Positions 1-12,911 of a stretch of 64,000 nucleotides of DNA are shown piece after piece; position 1 is the stretch's first letter, and every line of letters starts with the position of its first letter. Origin of the DNA: Trileptium ribeirensis (taxonomy: Eukaryota > Nematoda > Enoplea > Enoplida > Thoracostomopsidae). The stretch spans positions 1-64,000 of the forward strand of contig JASANE010012761.1 of the NCBI GenBank assembly GCA_030248225.1, written 5' to 3'. The position numbers were made by a program, and so were the translations under genes. The notes under the pieces are model-generated. The model saw nothing but the letters and a program-made list of their open reading frames with translations. It was not told the origin of the DNA and did not search any database.

Positions 1-960
1 ACATATTTAATCGAAATTGCATATCACATCAGGTAACAGGTGGATATTCCGAAAGCTCCGTTCCTTGACCCATGTCACTTCCAATATATCTAACGAAAAT
101 CTGACTAATAAAGGTTTATATACCACACGATTTAAATAAGTTTTCCAAAGCCCTACGATCCACCAATGGCTAACTTCGGCAGTACCAATCAATTGTTATT
201 CATGACCAGAAGATGAATCTTAAGGCAAACGTCGGATGTAGAGAAAACCTAAATCGTCACGCCAAGTAAATTCCAATATACCTAGCTGACATAACATTAA
301 CGTCTATAGCATAATGTTTTTTCAAAACTCTATCATCTACGAATGGTTAATTCAAACGGTACGAATCAATTGATATGTATGACCCGAAAGAGAATTTTTA
401 AAGTTAACGTCATATATTCCTAAACCCTGAATCGTTACCCCAAGTAAATTCCAATATACTTAGCTGAAATTTACACTAACATCTATATAGCACTGGATTT
501 ACATAAGGCTGCTCAAAGCTATAAGATATAAGAATAGTTAACTCAAACAGTACCAATCAATCGATCTTCATGACCCGATAATGAATTTTAAGATAAACGT
601 CAGATATCCCGAAAACCTAAATCGTTACCTCGACTAAATTCAATTATACCTAGCTGAAATTACATAACATCTATATACCACCCATCCACGAATGATTAAC
701 TTCTACAGTACCAATCAATCGATATTTATGACCCTAAGGTGTATTTTAAAGTAAACGTCAGACATTCCGAAAACCTAAATCGTTACCCCAAGGAAATTCC
801 ATTATACATAGCTGAAATCACACTGTCATCTATATTACCACCCTATTTACATAAAGCTGCTCAAAGCTCTACGATCCAAGAATGATTAACTCAACCAGTA
901 AACAGCACCAGTCAATCGAAATTAACGACCAGATATTGAATTTTTTAGAATATAAACTTC
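1..960. repeat. Degenerate satellite, about 160-190 bp units
   Basis: About five diverged copies of one unit run in tandem and the array begins before the window. The landmark phrase AAACCTAAATCGTTACCCC (with variants) recurs near 246, 423, 611 and 770, so spacing is roughly 160-190 bp. Each unit also carries variants of GTACCAATCAATCGAT and CCAATATACCTAGCTGA. The unit is close to nucleosome size. I see no coding capacity. Confidence 0.75.
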
Positions 961-1015
961 TAATTTATATATAAATAGTATGGAACTGGCGCATAAATGG
1001 TGTATTTAATTTACC

Positions 1016-1480
1016 CAATGGCTCAGTTGGGAGAAGACAGGACGTTCAATTGGAAGGTTAGGTGTTGGACTGCAGGTACGGTGACTTTTCGTTTTCAGAG
1101 TCAGTAAATTGAGAAGTATATGTGGCAAAATGGCCGCTCAGTTGGGAGTAGACATGACTTTCGATTGGAAGGTCAGGTGTTGGACTGCAGGTACGGTGAC
1201 TTTTCGTTTTCGGAGTCATTAAATTGAGTAGTATATGTGGAAAAATGGCCGCTCAGTTGGGAGAAGACAGGACTTTCAATTGGAAGGTCAGGTGTTGGAC
1301 TGCTGGTACGGTGACTTTTCGTTTTAAGAGTCAGTAAATTGAGAAGTATATGTGGGAAAATGGCCGTTCAGTTGGGAGAAGACATGACTTTCGATTGGAA
1401 GGTCAGGTGTTGGACTGCAGGTACGGTGACTTTTCATTTTCGGAGTCAGTAAATTGAGTAGTATAACGTGGGAAAATGGC
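1016..1480. repeat. 115-bp tandem repeat, four copies
   Basis: Units begin at 1021, 1136, 1251 and 1366 with GCTCAGTTGGGAG (GTTCAGTTGGGAG in the last), so the period is exactly 115 bp. Copies differ by only a few substitutions, so this array is younger or better homogenised than the satellite on its left. It ends abruptly near 1480. Confidence 0.9.
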
Positions 1481-2481
1481 CGATCGAAACGTCACTGGTA
1501 GTTAGTGGTACTACTCTGAACCTCGCCCGGGCCCAAATATTAGAGGAAAACGAATATCCGGGGAACAACTGTGTATAAGAATTTTCAATGTTTCATTTTT
1601 CATTTTAATATATGTAAAATATAAAATGTATATATTTATCTACTTTTTATTATAAATATTTAGAAATAAATCAAACTTGACGCTTACCTGGAAAAAGATG
1701 CAATCCGTAGATGTACTGAACACAAAAATCATCGCAGCATTGGCCACCCTCGGTGTTCTCATCAGCATTACGGTCAAATGTAGATCCAGCAGCCCACGAC
1801 ACACGCCGTTTAGATTTATGATTTTTGCAGTACATTTTAAGGTAATATATATAAAAATGCGTAAACTTCTAGTATTCTCTTCAAAATAATGTTATCAGTT
1901 GGCAATAAATGATTTCAATTTTTATAGTATGATGTATTATTAAATAGAATTATTTTAATGTGTTTACTCGTACGCAAAATTCTATTAAAATATTTTTACA
2001 TAATATAACATTACACCATAAATGTTGAAATCATCTAATGTCAATCTATAACATTATTTTGAAAAGAATAGTAGGAGTTTGGCAACTAAACTGCAACATT
2101 TCATATAAACTGGCCGCGGTTAAATGCACTTATAACTTAAGTCAGCCGGTTACTTCGGCCATGGTTCCAACTCCTGGGGGAGGGCATAAATATGGGTTTA
2201 AGCAGGCAGTAACCCCATTACCCTCTATGGACACCTATATTCTCGTCAGCATCACCAGTTTTAAGATACATCGGTAATTATGGTAAGGTCCAGCACAGCT
2301 TACCTATGCTGGTCGGACATTACCATTATAGTGTCTTATTTGTGACAAAAAATTTACAATTTTTAATCCAAATATTAAAATTTTGGTCCAAAATGTTTAA
2401 AATTTTCGAAAGAACTTTTCTCGATAAATGTGCATTGTTACAACCTCATTGACCGCAAAGTCAAAGGGATATGTTGAAGCA

Positions 2482-2520
2482 AGAGTGCATTAATGTAATC
2501 TAGTTACATTAATGTACTCT
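2482..2520. repeat. 39-bp near-perfect palindrome
   Basis: The left arm AGAGTGCATTAATGTAA and right arm TTACATTAATGTACTCT are reverse complements at 16 of 17 positions around a 5-base TCTAG centre. It could form a cruciform or a short hairpin transcript. No adjacent gene suggests a role. Confidence 0.7.
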
Positions 2521-3639
2521 GCATAGTTAGACTAATGGTTCGCTGAATAACAAGTTAGGCGATTTTATAAAACTACCCATGGACAGCAGTAATTTAAAAA
2601 AATATTCTTAGTTCCATTGCGAACATATGAAGCTGATTTTGGGGCCGTTCGACTCTGCTCATCAGGTCGAGCACGACTAGTACAAAACGATTCAAATTTT
2701 TCGAAAATGGCATTGGTAAACAAAAAATTATAAATAATGTCTAGGTAGGAATTTTTGAACCGCCCGCTCGAACCTGGTCTAATGGTACCAAGGCGAACAA
2801 TGTTTGTTTTAGATTGACAATTTTCAGGCTGGCTGATATAACAGAAAAATTACCGTCCACGTAAAAAGTACTGTTGTAGTCAGTGTAGCTTGTAAACTTT
2901 CACTGTATGGCACTAAGTTTTTGTTTTTTCAAATTCAACAAAAAAATGTTTCTGAACAGGAGAACGTTCTACGTATTGCAGGTAAGTACGGGGCTTTTGA
3001 AAAATATGAACTTTATTTCTTCTGTATTCTCTAAGGTGAGCTTAATTTTTGCCGACAGTTCAGTAATACATAACAAACCCAACAGCGTTTGTAGTAATAT
3101 CCGTCTGTTTGCGGATCGCCACCACAACCCTAACCCAACTTGTTTACGTTTTTAGGCCGTAGACTTCGCCAATTGGATTTTGTTAAAATTTATATCGAAA
3201 CTAAGAATGTTTTGTAGCACGTTTGTTGTCATAGGAGTTTACAAGCAGAGGCAGATCCAGTGGGTCACCGAGATTTGGCGCCTTAAAAATCGTCTACGGG
3301 CTACGGGCTGCACTACACACTAAAAGTAGGGCTTTGGTGGCGTGCAGTGCGGACCCTGATAATGGTTGGGACACTGTCCCCTGCCACTTCCGTCAGAAAT
3401 ACCTGGGTGCGTCACTGGTTCAAAACGTGCGTTTAGACATTAGTTGTGTACCCGACATAAAATGAGTACTAAATGGTTCGTTAAAACCCTTGGGTTTCCA
3501 CTGCTTGAAAAAACTCTTAGCACTATTCAAGGGTGCAAACGCGAAAAAGATCTTGAGGGTGGTATTCACGGTCGAAAAAATCAGGGGGGGGCGCGGGACA
3601 AACTGCATCTTGCAACCTGTGCATGCTGGTTACTATGAG

Positions 3640-3860
3640 CTTATATTTATATGCATGACCAATTTGTTATATTTCTGAAGCATCAACCTACATATTCGTT
3701 CCCGACGAATATATCCTATATACATGCGTACATAATTGATCAGCAAGACAATATTTTGGGCGTGGGACGCCAGACATATTCCTAGATATACATACATGAT
3801 TGACCAAATTTACATATTTCCGGGGAATGTAACCACCCTACCCACCCCCTTTCCCAACCC
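3640..3860 (+). repeat. Dispersed repeat, copy 1
   Basis: This segment resembles the reverse complement of about 41870-42140. Shared landmarks in order are TGACCAA..TTGTTA..ATTTCTG, CATAATTGATCA, GGACGCCA and ATGA.TGACCAA. The two copies are diverged. The family is unidentified and carries no coding sequence. Confidence 0.5.
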
Positions 3861-5854
3861 ACAGTGTTTGCGGTCACTTCGCTATTGTCTGACACTACAT
3901 TAAGACAATAAGGCAGGGTATTTACAAACTTTAATGTAAAAAATGCACAAAATTTGTGTAATTATAATTTAATTTATGTCTTGTTGTGCCCCATTCGTAA
4001 TCAAACTCGTATCAAGAATTGTCAATGCAGTGCCGCAGCAACCACTATTTTACCTTCCCCTAAAGGGGCCTGGGTCATAACTGACCTCATGTCTGATGCA
4101 AAAGGACAATCTATGGCAGATTTACTGTACTGTTCTAATGGGACATTGTCGTTGGTACATTTCGCATTGTGTTGCCTATGCTATTTTATGTGGTGGATGG
4201 CACTGGAATACCAATAACTACACTGCTGCGTTGGGACCTCTAACACCGTGGCCTATTCTGTTCTATTGGAGGGCCTCAAACACTGTTACTTTGTTGCTTA
4301 TACCTTTCTTTTGGCAGCCTCGAATACAGCCTATACCCTTTTGCGTAACCTGGGCGGGGTGAGCTCAAACACCGCTGACCCAGCGCTGCGTCAATGCACG
4401 GAATTGTAAGAATTAGGAAATTTGCACTCCTTTTGAATGAAACATTGGACTTCTGCTATGCCGTCTTAAGCAGGTAAATTCTACAAAAACATCCGCTTTC
4501 GCGATAAGTGCTAGTCCCAATGTTCGTTCCAGCTGGAAAAAAACTATCTCGGTCGTTAAATCATATAAACAATCATTCTTCCGTGTAATAGAGTACAAAA
4601 CACGCTAAGTACTCTTATTTTGATTATGATTGGTTGTAAGCTGGCCATACGTACATATTGACCCAATACCACTGATTATCATATTGATGCGTTAACCGGT
4701 CATAACCAATTCTTCGTCGCTATCTTAATATTATGCCCTGGTCTGATTGGCTACACGACGGTCCCGCGTGTATCTCGCCAACGAATCGAATGAAAAATTT
4801 GCTCTCTCGACGGACAACATATACAATATCGTGGCTTAAATAAGTATATGGAAGTTCCGTTAAGCTGGTGATGATGCAAATAGTTTTAGGCAGTTATTTT
4901 GCGAATATTTAGTTACGAATTTCTTCTACATGTAAAATTTGCAAATGTTACGCTACAATCTCATAGCTCCAAAAGAAATTTTGGTGTTCATGACAGTAAA
5001 AACACATTATTAACTAAGTAAATAGATTATAATTTAAATATTTTTCAGTAAATATAATAGCTCTTGTAAAATGTTTGATTTTAAGCTGCACTTGGAATAT
5101 AATGAAGCAGTTGGCGCCAGGGAGTTATGGGCTCCTAGCCAAAGTCCGTAAGCTATCATTTAGAAAAATTTCGTATCTGTAACTATCGGGCTGTTGTTAA
5201 ACACTTCGTACTAACGCAGCGGCGAACGAATTAATGTTTGATATAAGCTACGGTTTTCGACCCAACTGCTATTAAGATTCTTAAGATTTACAAAGAAATG
5301 TTATTCTTTCTTATTCTGACAGTAAAACTAAAATATATAACCTTTGTAGAAATAGGTCTTTAAATAGCGAAATTTAGATTTACTTGCAACGATGATATGG
5401 AAGATAGCACCAGCTAAGAAAGCCCCAGCAAAATATTGTACGCCAACTAGTCACCAACCAACCAATAAATCTAATATTTATGGCGGGTAATATTTTTAAG
5501 TGTTTCATATTGTTTAGGGTTTTAGGGGATTTCCTAATCTTGATACGGTGTGCTTGATACGGTTCAATAATGATAAGTGAATTCAAAAATATTATGTGCG
5601 TCACTGAAGTGTGTTTGTTTTGTTGTTCACTTCGGATCATACCGACTAGTTGTATCACAACAAATTGCTGTTGATAACCCTACGATCAGCAGAGTGGTTA
5701 GCCTGTATCCAAATCGAATACATACACATTGTGCTGGATAGCTTAGCTTTTCCAAGTAATGCATGGAAACAATCCTCTCTATCTATAGAGTGCAGGCGAC
5801 TACAGTTTGGAACAAAAGTTTCAAATGCTGATGACATTATAGCCAACATCTGAC

Positions 5855-6185
5855 TTACCATGAACCACTGAGGCTAAAGTCTGGTAAACATTGACTTACC
5901 ATGAACCACTGACGCAAAAGTCTGATACACATTGACCTACCTTGAACCACTGAAGCAAAAGTCTGGTACATATTGACCTGCCTTGAACCACTGAGCAAAA
6001 TTCTGGTAAACATTGATCTACCATGAACCACTGAGGTAAAAGTCTTTGTAAACATTGACCTACTATGAAACACTAAGCAAAAGTCTGGTAAACATTGACC
6101 TAACATGAACCACTGAGGCAAAAGTCTCGTAAACATTGACCTACCATAAACCACTGAAACAAAAGTCTGGTAAACATTCGCATAA
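5855..6185. repeat. 41-bp minisatellite, about eight copies
   Basis: The phrase ATGAACCACTGAGGCAAAAGTCTGGTAAACATTGACCTACC recurs in variant form with its TGAACCACTG core at about 5861, 5902, 5943, 5984, 6024, 6066, 6105 and 6147. Because 41 is not a multiple of three, the open frame that runs through it on the minus strand (111 codons) cycles through three translations of one unit. I treat that frame as a by-product of the repeat, not a gene. Confidence 0.88.
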
Positions 6186-6769
6186 AACATGAAATTTAAT
6201 CAGAAAATAACAATTCTGAATAACATTCATACGAGCAATCTGTATCGAGAGATAGGCAAATATAAACACGATTGGATGTAACTACATTTATTGTTGTTAT
6301 GTTGCTGTACAATAAAACAAACAAGATGATAATAGAATCACGATTTGAACTTGCACACGAGGACAGTGATACAACTGGAACGCCCCTGACATGGGCCGTA
6401 TAGACCTCAGTTGCAGTGGAGGGTACAATATATTTATATATTTACAGCGGCTCAATCTTACGAACACTACCTAAATTAACGGATATTTCCTATTTTTAGC
6501 AATATAGATGACACGAAATGATCTGCCTGTGTAAAATAAATATGACGAATAACGCCGATTTAAACCTGTCTTGTGTTTAAAGTTCTTACTTTATGAAATA
6601 ATTTGCTTAATACCGATGAACATACTGTTGCCTGCCTCATGATTTTAAACAGGTTCGTTAGGCTTATGCTCGCGCTTTGTAACCACTGAGCAATGAATGT
6701 GCTGTTGCTCGCATTTTTAGGCTAATAATGACATGAAGTCTAACGCAGCAACATCATATTTTGTATAAA
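6186..6769. other. Non-coding spacer
   Basis: AT-rich spacer between two tandem arrays. I see no gene, RNA or clear repeat in it. Confidence 0.5.
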
Positions 6770-7432
6770 ATTGCCGTAGAGCAACCATACACGTTAAAGG
6801 GTTAACAACCTCGTTGCTGTTGCTGAAGTGCATGTTAACAATCTCAGTGCGTCTATGAAGTTAAAGTAATTTTGCTAAATGTTTTTTTCGAAACCAGAAT
6901 CTTAAAACCTTCAAACTTAGATGTAAAACCCAACTTTCGATCGAACATACACGTTAAAGGCATAACAACCTCGTTGCTGTTGCTGAAGTGCGTGTTAACA
7001 ACCTCAGTGCGTCTATGAAGTTAAGGTAATTTTGCTAAATTTTTTCGAAGCCAGAATCTTAAAACCTTCAAACTTAGACGTAAAAAGCCAACTTTCGATC
7101 GAATATACACGTTAAAGGGTTAACAACCTCGTTGATGTTGCTGAAGTGCATGTTAACAATCTAAGTGCGTCTATTAAGTTAAAGCAATTTTGCTAAATGT
7201 TTTTTTCGAAGCCAGAATCTGAAAACCCCTCAAACTTAGATGTAAAAAACTAACATTCGATCGAACATACACGTTAAAGGGTTAACAACCTCGTTGCTGT
7301 TGCTGAAGTGCGTGTTAGCAATCTAAGTGCGTCTATGAAGTTAAGGTAATTTTGCTAAATGTTTTTTTCGAAACCAGAATCTTAAAACCTTCAAACCTAG
7401 ATGTAAAAACCAACATTCGATCGAACAAACAT
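6770..7432. repeat. 160-bp tandem repeat, four copies
   Basis: The phrase ACGTTAAAGG followed by GTTAACAACCTCGTTGCTGT starts at about 6791, 6951, 7109 and 7271, a period of 158-162 bp. Each unit ends in TTTCGATCGAACATAC. The array stops about 150 bp before the conserved part of the LINE that follows and may have helped truncate or host it. Confidence 0.88.
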
Positions 7433-7539
7433 TTGCTGCTTCATTTAGACATTATGTTCCAGTTGATAGTGCAGCAACGGCTAACGATGTTTATGGAATA
7501 TATATGTAGGAATAATAAATAGCAGTTTTTAACTCATCT

Positions 7540-9800
7540 GCTTCTACTTTTAAGCTTCATCAGGATAAAAATCAAGATTGGTTCGATGACAGTGACTCGG
7601 AGATTCAGTTAATGCTTGACAAAATGCATAGACAACACCTTGACTGGATAAATGACAAACAGTCTCACTTGAAAAAGTCCGTGTACACTCACTCGAAACA
7701 GCAAGTACAAGCCAAACTACGCACCATGAAAGATAATTGGTGGCTACAAAAAGCTCAAGTGTTACAAAAGGCGGCGGATAGTGGAGAGTCCAAAGGTTTA
7801 TTCAACGAACTCAAGACAATTTATGGCCCAAAATCAGGCGGAGCTACTCCCATATACAACAGCGATGGATCAATGCTGCTGACAGACAAACAGCAGATAC
7901 TCGATCAGTGGGCTGAGCACTTCAATGCAGTACTGAACTGTCCATCTTCCGTGGCTTCGTATGCGATCGACATCCTCGAACAGAGACCGACACTTGATAT
8001 GCTGGCAGATATGCCAAGTCAAGATGAAGTTCTCAACAACTTTCTCCTGGGAAGGCCGCAGGCTCTGACAGCATACCTGCCGAAATATACAAGCTCGGCG
8101 GGCAGAAACTGACCCACAAGCTAGCCTCCCTGATGAAACTAATCTGGAGACAGGAAATCGTCCTCAGGAGTTTCGTGACGCAAACATCATACACCTCTTC
8201 AAGCGGAAAGGCAACCGAGCCAGCTGTGACAACCATCGTGCATCTCTCTACTGGCTGCGGCCGGAAAAGTTCTTGCCCGAGTCATGCTCAATAGACTCAC
8301 AGAGCGGCTTGCCGGAAATATCCTCCCAGAAAGCCACTGCGGTTTCAGAGGCGGTCGTGGGATAGCTGATATGGTGTTCACTTCACGACAAATTCAGGAG
8401 AAATTTCGTGAGCAGGGTCAAGAGCTCTATACCGTATTCATCGACCTCACTAAGGCTTTTGACTCTGTCAACCGAGAGGGACTATGGAAGATACTCAAGA
8501 AGTGTGGCTGCCCAGACAAATTCATTAACGTTGCAAAGTCCTTTCACGACGGTATGCAAGCGCGTGTACTAGAGCAAGGAATCTTCTCAGACGCGTTCAA
8601 TGTCACAAACGGAGTTAAGCAAGGCTGCGTCCTGGCCCCGACACTACTTAAAATATTCTTTGCCACAGCGAAAACGATGTCCCTGGTATCTATCTTCGAT
8701 GTCGTATGGATGGCGGCATTTTCAAGCTCCGACGGCTTAAGGCTAAGTCTAAGGTGTGCATGGCAATTGTTCGTGAGCTCATGTTTGCAGACGATTGTGC
8801 ACTGATGGCCCACACTCTACCACTTATACAAAAACTGGTAGACTGTTTTGCTAGGGCAGCAATGCGTTTTGGCCTCACAATTAGTCTGAAAAACACAGAG
8901 ACCATGTTTCAATCGAGTTCTGCTAGCACATCTTCACATAAGCCAAATGTGACCATTGATAATGTTCCCCTCAATGTCGTGGATCAATTTTGCTATCTAG
9001 GTAGTATCCTGTCAAATACCCTGGATATTGGCCCGGACATAAAAAAGCGTATAGGCGCAGCCACCTCCGCGTTTGGACGGCTAGAATCTCGTGTGTGGAA
9101 GGAGCATCAAACTTACAACAAAAATTGCTATCTATAAAGCTGTAGTCCTTGCAACACTTGCACATGGCTGTGAATCATGGACTACTTACCGTCGCCACAT
9201 ACACAAACTTGAGCAGTTCCATATGCGTTGCCTATGGCACATTGCCCACATTCGCTATCAAGAAATGATACAAAAAACAGAGGTGCTGGGAAGATGTAAG
9301 ATGTCCACTATGGAGGCTACCATCATGAGGCATCAACTCCACTGGTGTGGTCATGTCGCTAGAATGTCAGAGAACCGTATTCCAAATGTCGTCTTCTACT
9401 CTGAATTATCCTCCGGAACAAGGAAAGTTGGTCGACCAAAAAAACGCTGTCGTGACAGTCTCGCGGCACACCTCATTGCAGCAGACATCTCCACTGCACG
9501 ATGGGAGAGTGCGGCGAGCGACAGGTCTTTGTGGAGACAGAAATGCCATGAAGGCATGAAGAAATTCGAAGAGACCTGGATCCTGCAAGCAGTGCAGTGG
9601 CGTAGGAGACGCAAGGAGATAGAAACAACAGCCCAGTCATCAGCTACAGTCGAGACTCAATTCACCTGTCAAGTCTGCGGGAGCCTCTGCGGAGCGAGGA
9701 TCGGTCTCATCTCACATATGAAGATGCACTAGTTCAACCAGTGATCTCATACGTCGCATCTACGGAAAACTCCATCATCAATAAATAGCGAATAAATTGC
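7540..9800 (+). mobile_element. RTE-like non-LTR retrotransposon, 5'-truncated
   Basis: The segment holds the region between endonuclease and RT, the RT domain, and a C-terminal zinc finger of a LINE. The apurinic-type endonuclease that should precede is absent and the 160-bp tandem array lies there instead, consistent with 5' truncation during target-primed insertion. After the coding stop at 9732 there is a short tail with CATCATCAATAAATAGCG and no long poly(A). I cannot fix either boundary to the base. Confidence 0.85.
7612..9732 (+). pseudogene. LINE reverse transcriptase (frameshifted)
   Basis: The product would copy element RNA into DNA at a nicked target. Open pieces lie at 7612-8112, 8284-8805, 8706-9137 and 9091-9732, in changing frames. 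The N-terminal piece has the linker-type QQILDQWAEHFNAVLN. RT blocks follow: CGFRGGRGIADMVF, YTVFIDLTKAFDSV, GVKQGCVLAPTL, then the catalytic FADDCAL at about 8784-8804. Downstream are HGCESWTTYRRH, RWCGHVAR-like and GRPKKRCRDSL blocks and a terminal C2H2-like finger CQVCGSLCGARIGLISH. At least three or four frameshifts (near 8045, 8160-8250, 8700 and 9110) inactivate it. Family assignment rests on motif recall: this RT plus C-terminal finger architecture is widespread in aquatic invertebrate and flatworm LINEs. Confidence 0.9.
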
Positions 9801-10094
9801 ACGTCGCGGAGGCGATACGTGGTTTTAATTTTCAAAATGCGGATATTGGCGATGCTTTATCGACGCCGTGTTTTTTTCAGATGTTTTGAATGTGGAAATA
9901 CACATTCAAGAATTCGTGAGTTCTAAAGTAGATATATATTGTTCGGTTTTGGTTGCTAAAAGCTTGTGGAGTATGGCTGCACTTTTAGCTGAATTCCAAT
10001 AATCAATTCATACGAGCATAACTGGCTTATTGTTGTTACGAAAATCGCCTTAGTCCCCAATATACATTTTGTCGTCGTTGCTTAGAAATGGAGT

Positions 10095-10735
10095 ACTACA
10101 TATTGTACATTTTTCATCGCTCATTATGCATCATTTACTACAGTAAGATGCGTGCGCATGGTCCTAATTATGTCACGCGTTCAAATGGGTTAGCTACTAT
10201 GTCACGCATACAGTCCAGCTGGACTGTTTAAATTTTGAATAGCTTAGCTAGGCTATGCATTTGTCGTCGAGTGTCGAGCCGGACTGTGCTTTTGTCACGA
10301 GGCGTTCAGCTGAGCACTATACTTCAGCCAGAGACTATTTAGTTCGCAAACATTGCATTTTAACTATACGTATCTAAATAATGCTCCGAAGGCGGCATAC
10401 GGCTTAAAACGTTAATTGTATATATTAAAATAAATATGAAACTTAGAATTAGTGTGAAGGCGCTATACAACAAAATGCTGTTACACTAAGCACATTACTA
10501 AATGAAATTCCTCAATTGACAGTTCAGCCGGACGCTCCGTTTGTCACGTAGAGCCTAGCTAAGCTCCCTGTTTATCACATTAAGACTAGCTCAGCTATAA
10601 GAATGTACCATAGTAGTCCAGCTAAGCTATAGTTCACCCGAACTAGTTGAGTTGGACGTGTGACATAATTTGGCCCTGGCGCACGCATCTTGTGAATGAT
10701 GCATTATGAGTGAACTCAGTAACAGTTGTACGTGC
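10095..10735. repeat. Foldback (MITE-like) element
   Basis: The left part (CATTATGCATCATTTAC, GATGCGTGCGC, AATTATGTCACGCGT, CCAGCTGGACT) recurs in reverse complement on the right between about 10600 and 10720 in the same order, giving diverged inverted arms of about 100-110 bp around a centre of about 400 bp. No open frame of note lies inside. Internal phrases GTCACG and AGCTAGGCTA or TAGCTAAGCT repeat several times. The transposase family and target duplication are not determined. Confidence 0.7.
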
Positions 10736-11915
10736 ATTCTGTACCTATGTAATAAACTTATAGGAAGACCTAGCAACGTTATCCTCCGCACTGCACGATA
10801 CTCCAGTATTCTGTACCAGTAGGAAATATCTACCACCATGTACCGAATTAGTCTCAGATCGGTGCGATATTACTCCTAGTGACAGGGTTTAGTGCCTATA
10901 ACTCAGGTCATCGATGTATTTTTCGCAGCTCCACACGAGCGGTGGGTTTACGTTATATATTTCCTTTGTGAGAAGAGAACATGTTGTTTTGTTTTTTGTT
11001 AAGCATAGAAGCTCACTTTTAGAAAACATGACGATCAAGGTTTTGGTCTCGTAGGACTCCATTAAAATTTGGGGAAACTATTTGAAGAAACAACGTTTTT
11101 CTATTCGCCTGAATTAAAACGTAAAATTTTATGTGATGTTCCAAGATGTTTACTACGAATAGTCTTGTTTCATTAAAAATACCGCTCCCTACTCATGCAT
11201 CATGAACAAATTCCTGTTGCACACTTCGTTCTCAACAAGATTGATATGGAATCGTCATATGTGGTATTGGCCGTGTCCTCGAGAATCTCCGATATTAAAT
11301 TTTTATTCAGCCTTTATGGCGAAAGCCTGATAATTGGAAATTCATTTTAGAGAACGACATTAATTTATTACTATGATAAAATAAAGTTAATTTGCAATTC
11401 TAATTAGTCCGAGCCTCAAATGTCTGGTCGTTGCATGCAAAATCTCAGTATCATTCCAGTTATCTTGTTTACAACTTAATCCGCGAGATCTAGTTCAAAC
11501 ACTTTGTTTTAACGCATTAGAAATTATTCAAAATTATTGTTCCAAAATTTAGTGCTAAACTTCACAAAAATTTCAACTAAGTTTTTTAGGTGTAGCTGTT
11601 TTACTCAAATTCAATAATGTATTATACAGTATTGAAATCGAGTTTTACACGCGTGGAAACCTTATATGTTTAGACATGGTAGCTAAGACGTTACCACGCA
11701 GTGCATCGAAATCAAATTTATTCAGTAGAGATGAGAAGTTAGGCTTGAAACATAGCTAATGTGTGAGCAGTCTCCAGTGTCCTGAAACCTCGTTATTTCA
11801 AAGCGAGCCTAACCAAACCGGAAATTTCATTTTTGTTTTGCATGTGGCTATTTTTCCCAGAAATCGTATCAGAAATCTTTGTCAGAACCCGAAGCGACTT
11901 AACTCCCACACAATT

Positions 11916-12076
11916 CATGTATACATACACGCTCATGGGGCGGGGTAGGGGGTTATCCTTCGTTATCGGCATGGATCGGCTGGATGACCATTCCTGGAAG
12001 CCTAAAATCGACTCTCTCTTCTGAGGCCCGTCTACCCAAGTGGGACTTCAGACCATGAGCATGTATGCTTGTACAA
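11916..12076. repeat. Short foldback repeat
   Basis: GTATACATACACGCTCATGG at the left is matched by the reverse complement of CCATGAGCATGTATGCTTGTAC at the right. A related phrase, TACATACATGCTCATAGGGG, appears near 13870 at the start of another repeat, so this is probably a dispersed family. It is non-coding. Confidence 0.5.
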
Positions 12077-12812
12077 AATAACCAATTACTGCTATCATGT
12101 AAATGTAACAGTGCTTTATCTTGCAGAAACGGTAAATTTAGATTAATGTTGTTAGCCGCAACGTCAGCTTTTTTATTTATGAATGTTATAGGCTGAAAGC
12201 CAAACATCCTTTTTATAATAAACATTCCTATTTATACGGTGAACCCATTTGGATTACTTGTACAATCGGGGATAGGGTTACAATGTCACATGCGACACGG
12301 ATTTTACATTAATGTCAGCGATGCAAATTACGTTTCTGCGCTAATTTTTTCATTTATCATGGTCAAGCACGCCAACATGAAAGATACCATGGAGTTGCTT
12401 GCCATGAGTCGTGTTTCCGTGAGTCAGTTTGGACCTATGAAACCGTGGTGTGAGTTGCGTACGAAATTTGTTTGGTACGATAGTGGGATGGCAGCTTGAA
12501 CATTAAAGATTTAAATGTTTTACATGCCTCAGTTAAGGCCACAATCCACTAAGTTTTATTGTTAATAGGGACCAATTTTTACTTTCTCCACCTGTGTTGT
12601 TTTCCTAGCCTTTTCATGTTCCTTACATGCCTGAGCAACTACAGTTCCTAAAACGATTTGTGGCTTGCTACGTTGCTTGCAACGATGCAATCATGCAATC
12701 GGTGCTATGTTCCTGGTTCTTCAAACATTGCAAGATACACAAATTCCGTTTTGTTTGGCATCAAATGATTAAATTATCATCACAATAAAAAGTACTCCAC
12801 AAAATCTACCAT

Positions 12813-12911
12813 TGAGTCAACATTTACCTAGTCTGAGCCAATAACTAATTGACTCAGACACTGTGTCAATCTTCGACTCAGTAGGAGTCAGCTTGGACTC
12901 ATTCTGAGTCA
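12813..12911. promoter_or_regulatory. Cluster of AP-1-like sites
   Basis: Three exact matches to the TGA[C/G]TCA heptamer lie in 99 bp: TGAGTCA at 12813, TGACTCA at 12850 and TGAGTCA at 12905. Near matches GACTCAGTAGGAGTC and GGACTCAT lie between them. Such sites bind bZIP dimers of the Jun/Fos type in animals. No gene is recognisable next to the cluster, so a regulatory role is only inferred. Confidence 0.4.

Larger units (their letters stand above)
1481..5854. other. Non-coding stretch
   Basis: AT-rich sequence in which only short open frames occur, none recognisable. It contains the palindrome at 2482-2520 and a dispersed repeat at 3640-3860, listed separately. Around 3247-3610 there is GGCAGATCCAGTGGG and later a run of G, which resembles degraded hAT-type transposon ends but is too weak to delimit. 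Confidence 0.6.

Noticed and set aside
5855..6190. 111-codon minus-strand ORF with repeated QTF/QWFM phrases
   Set aside because: It is produced by the 41-bp minisatellite read through three frames; there is no start context or homologue-like feature.
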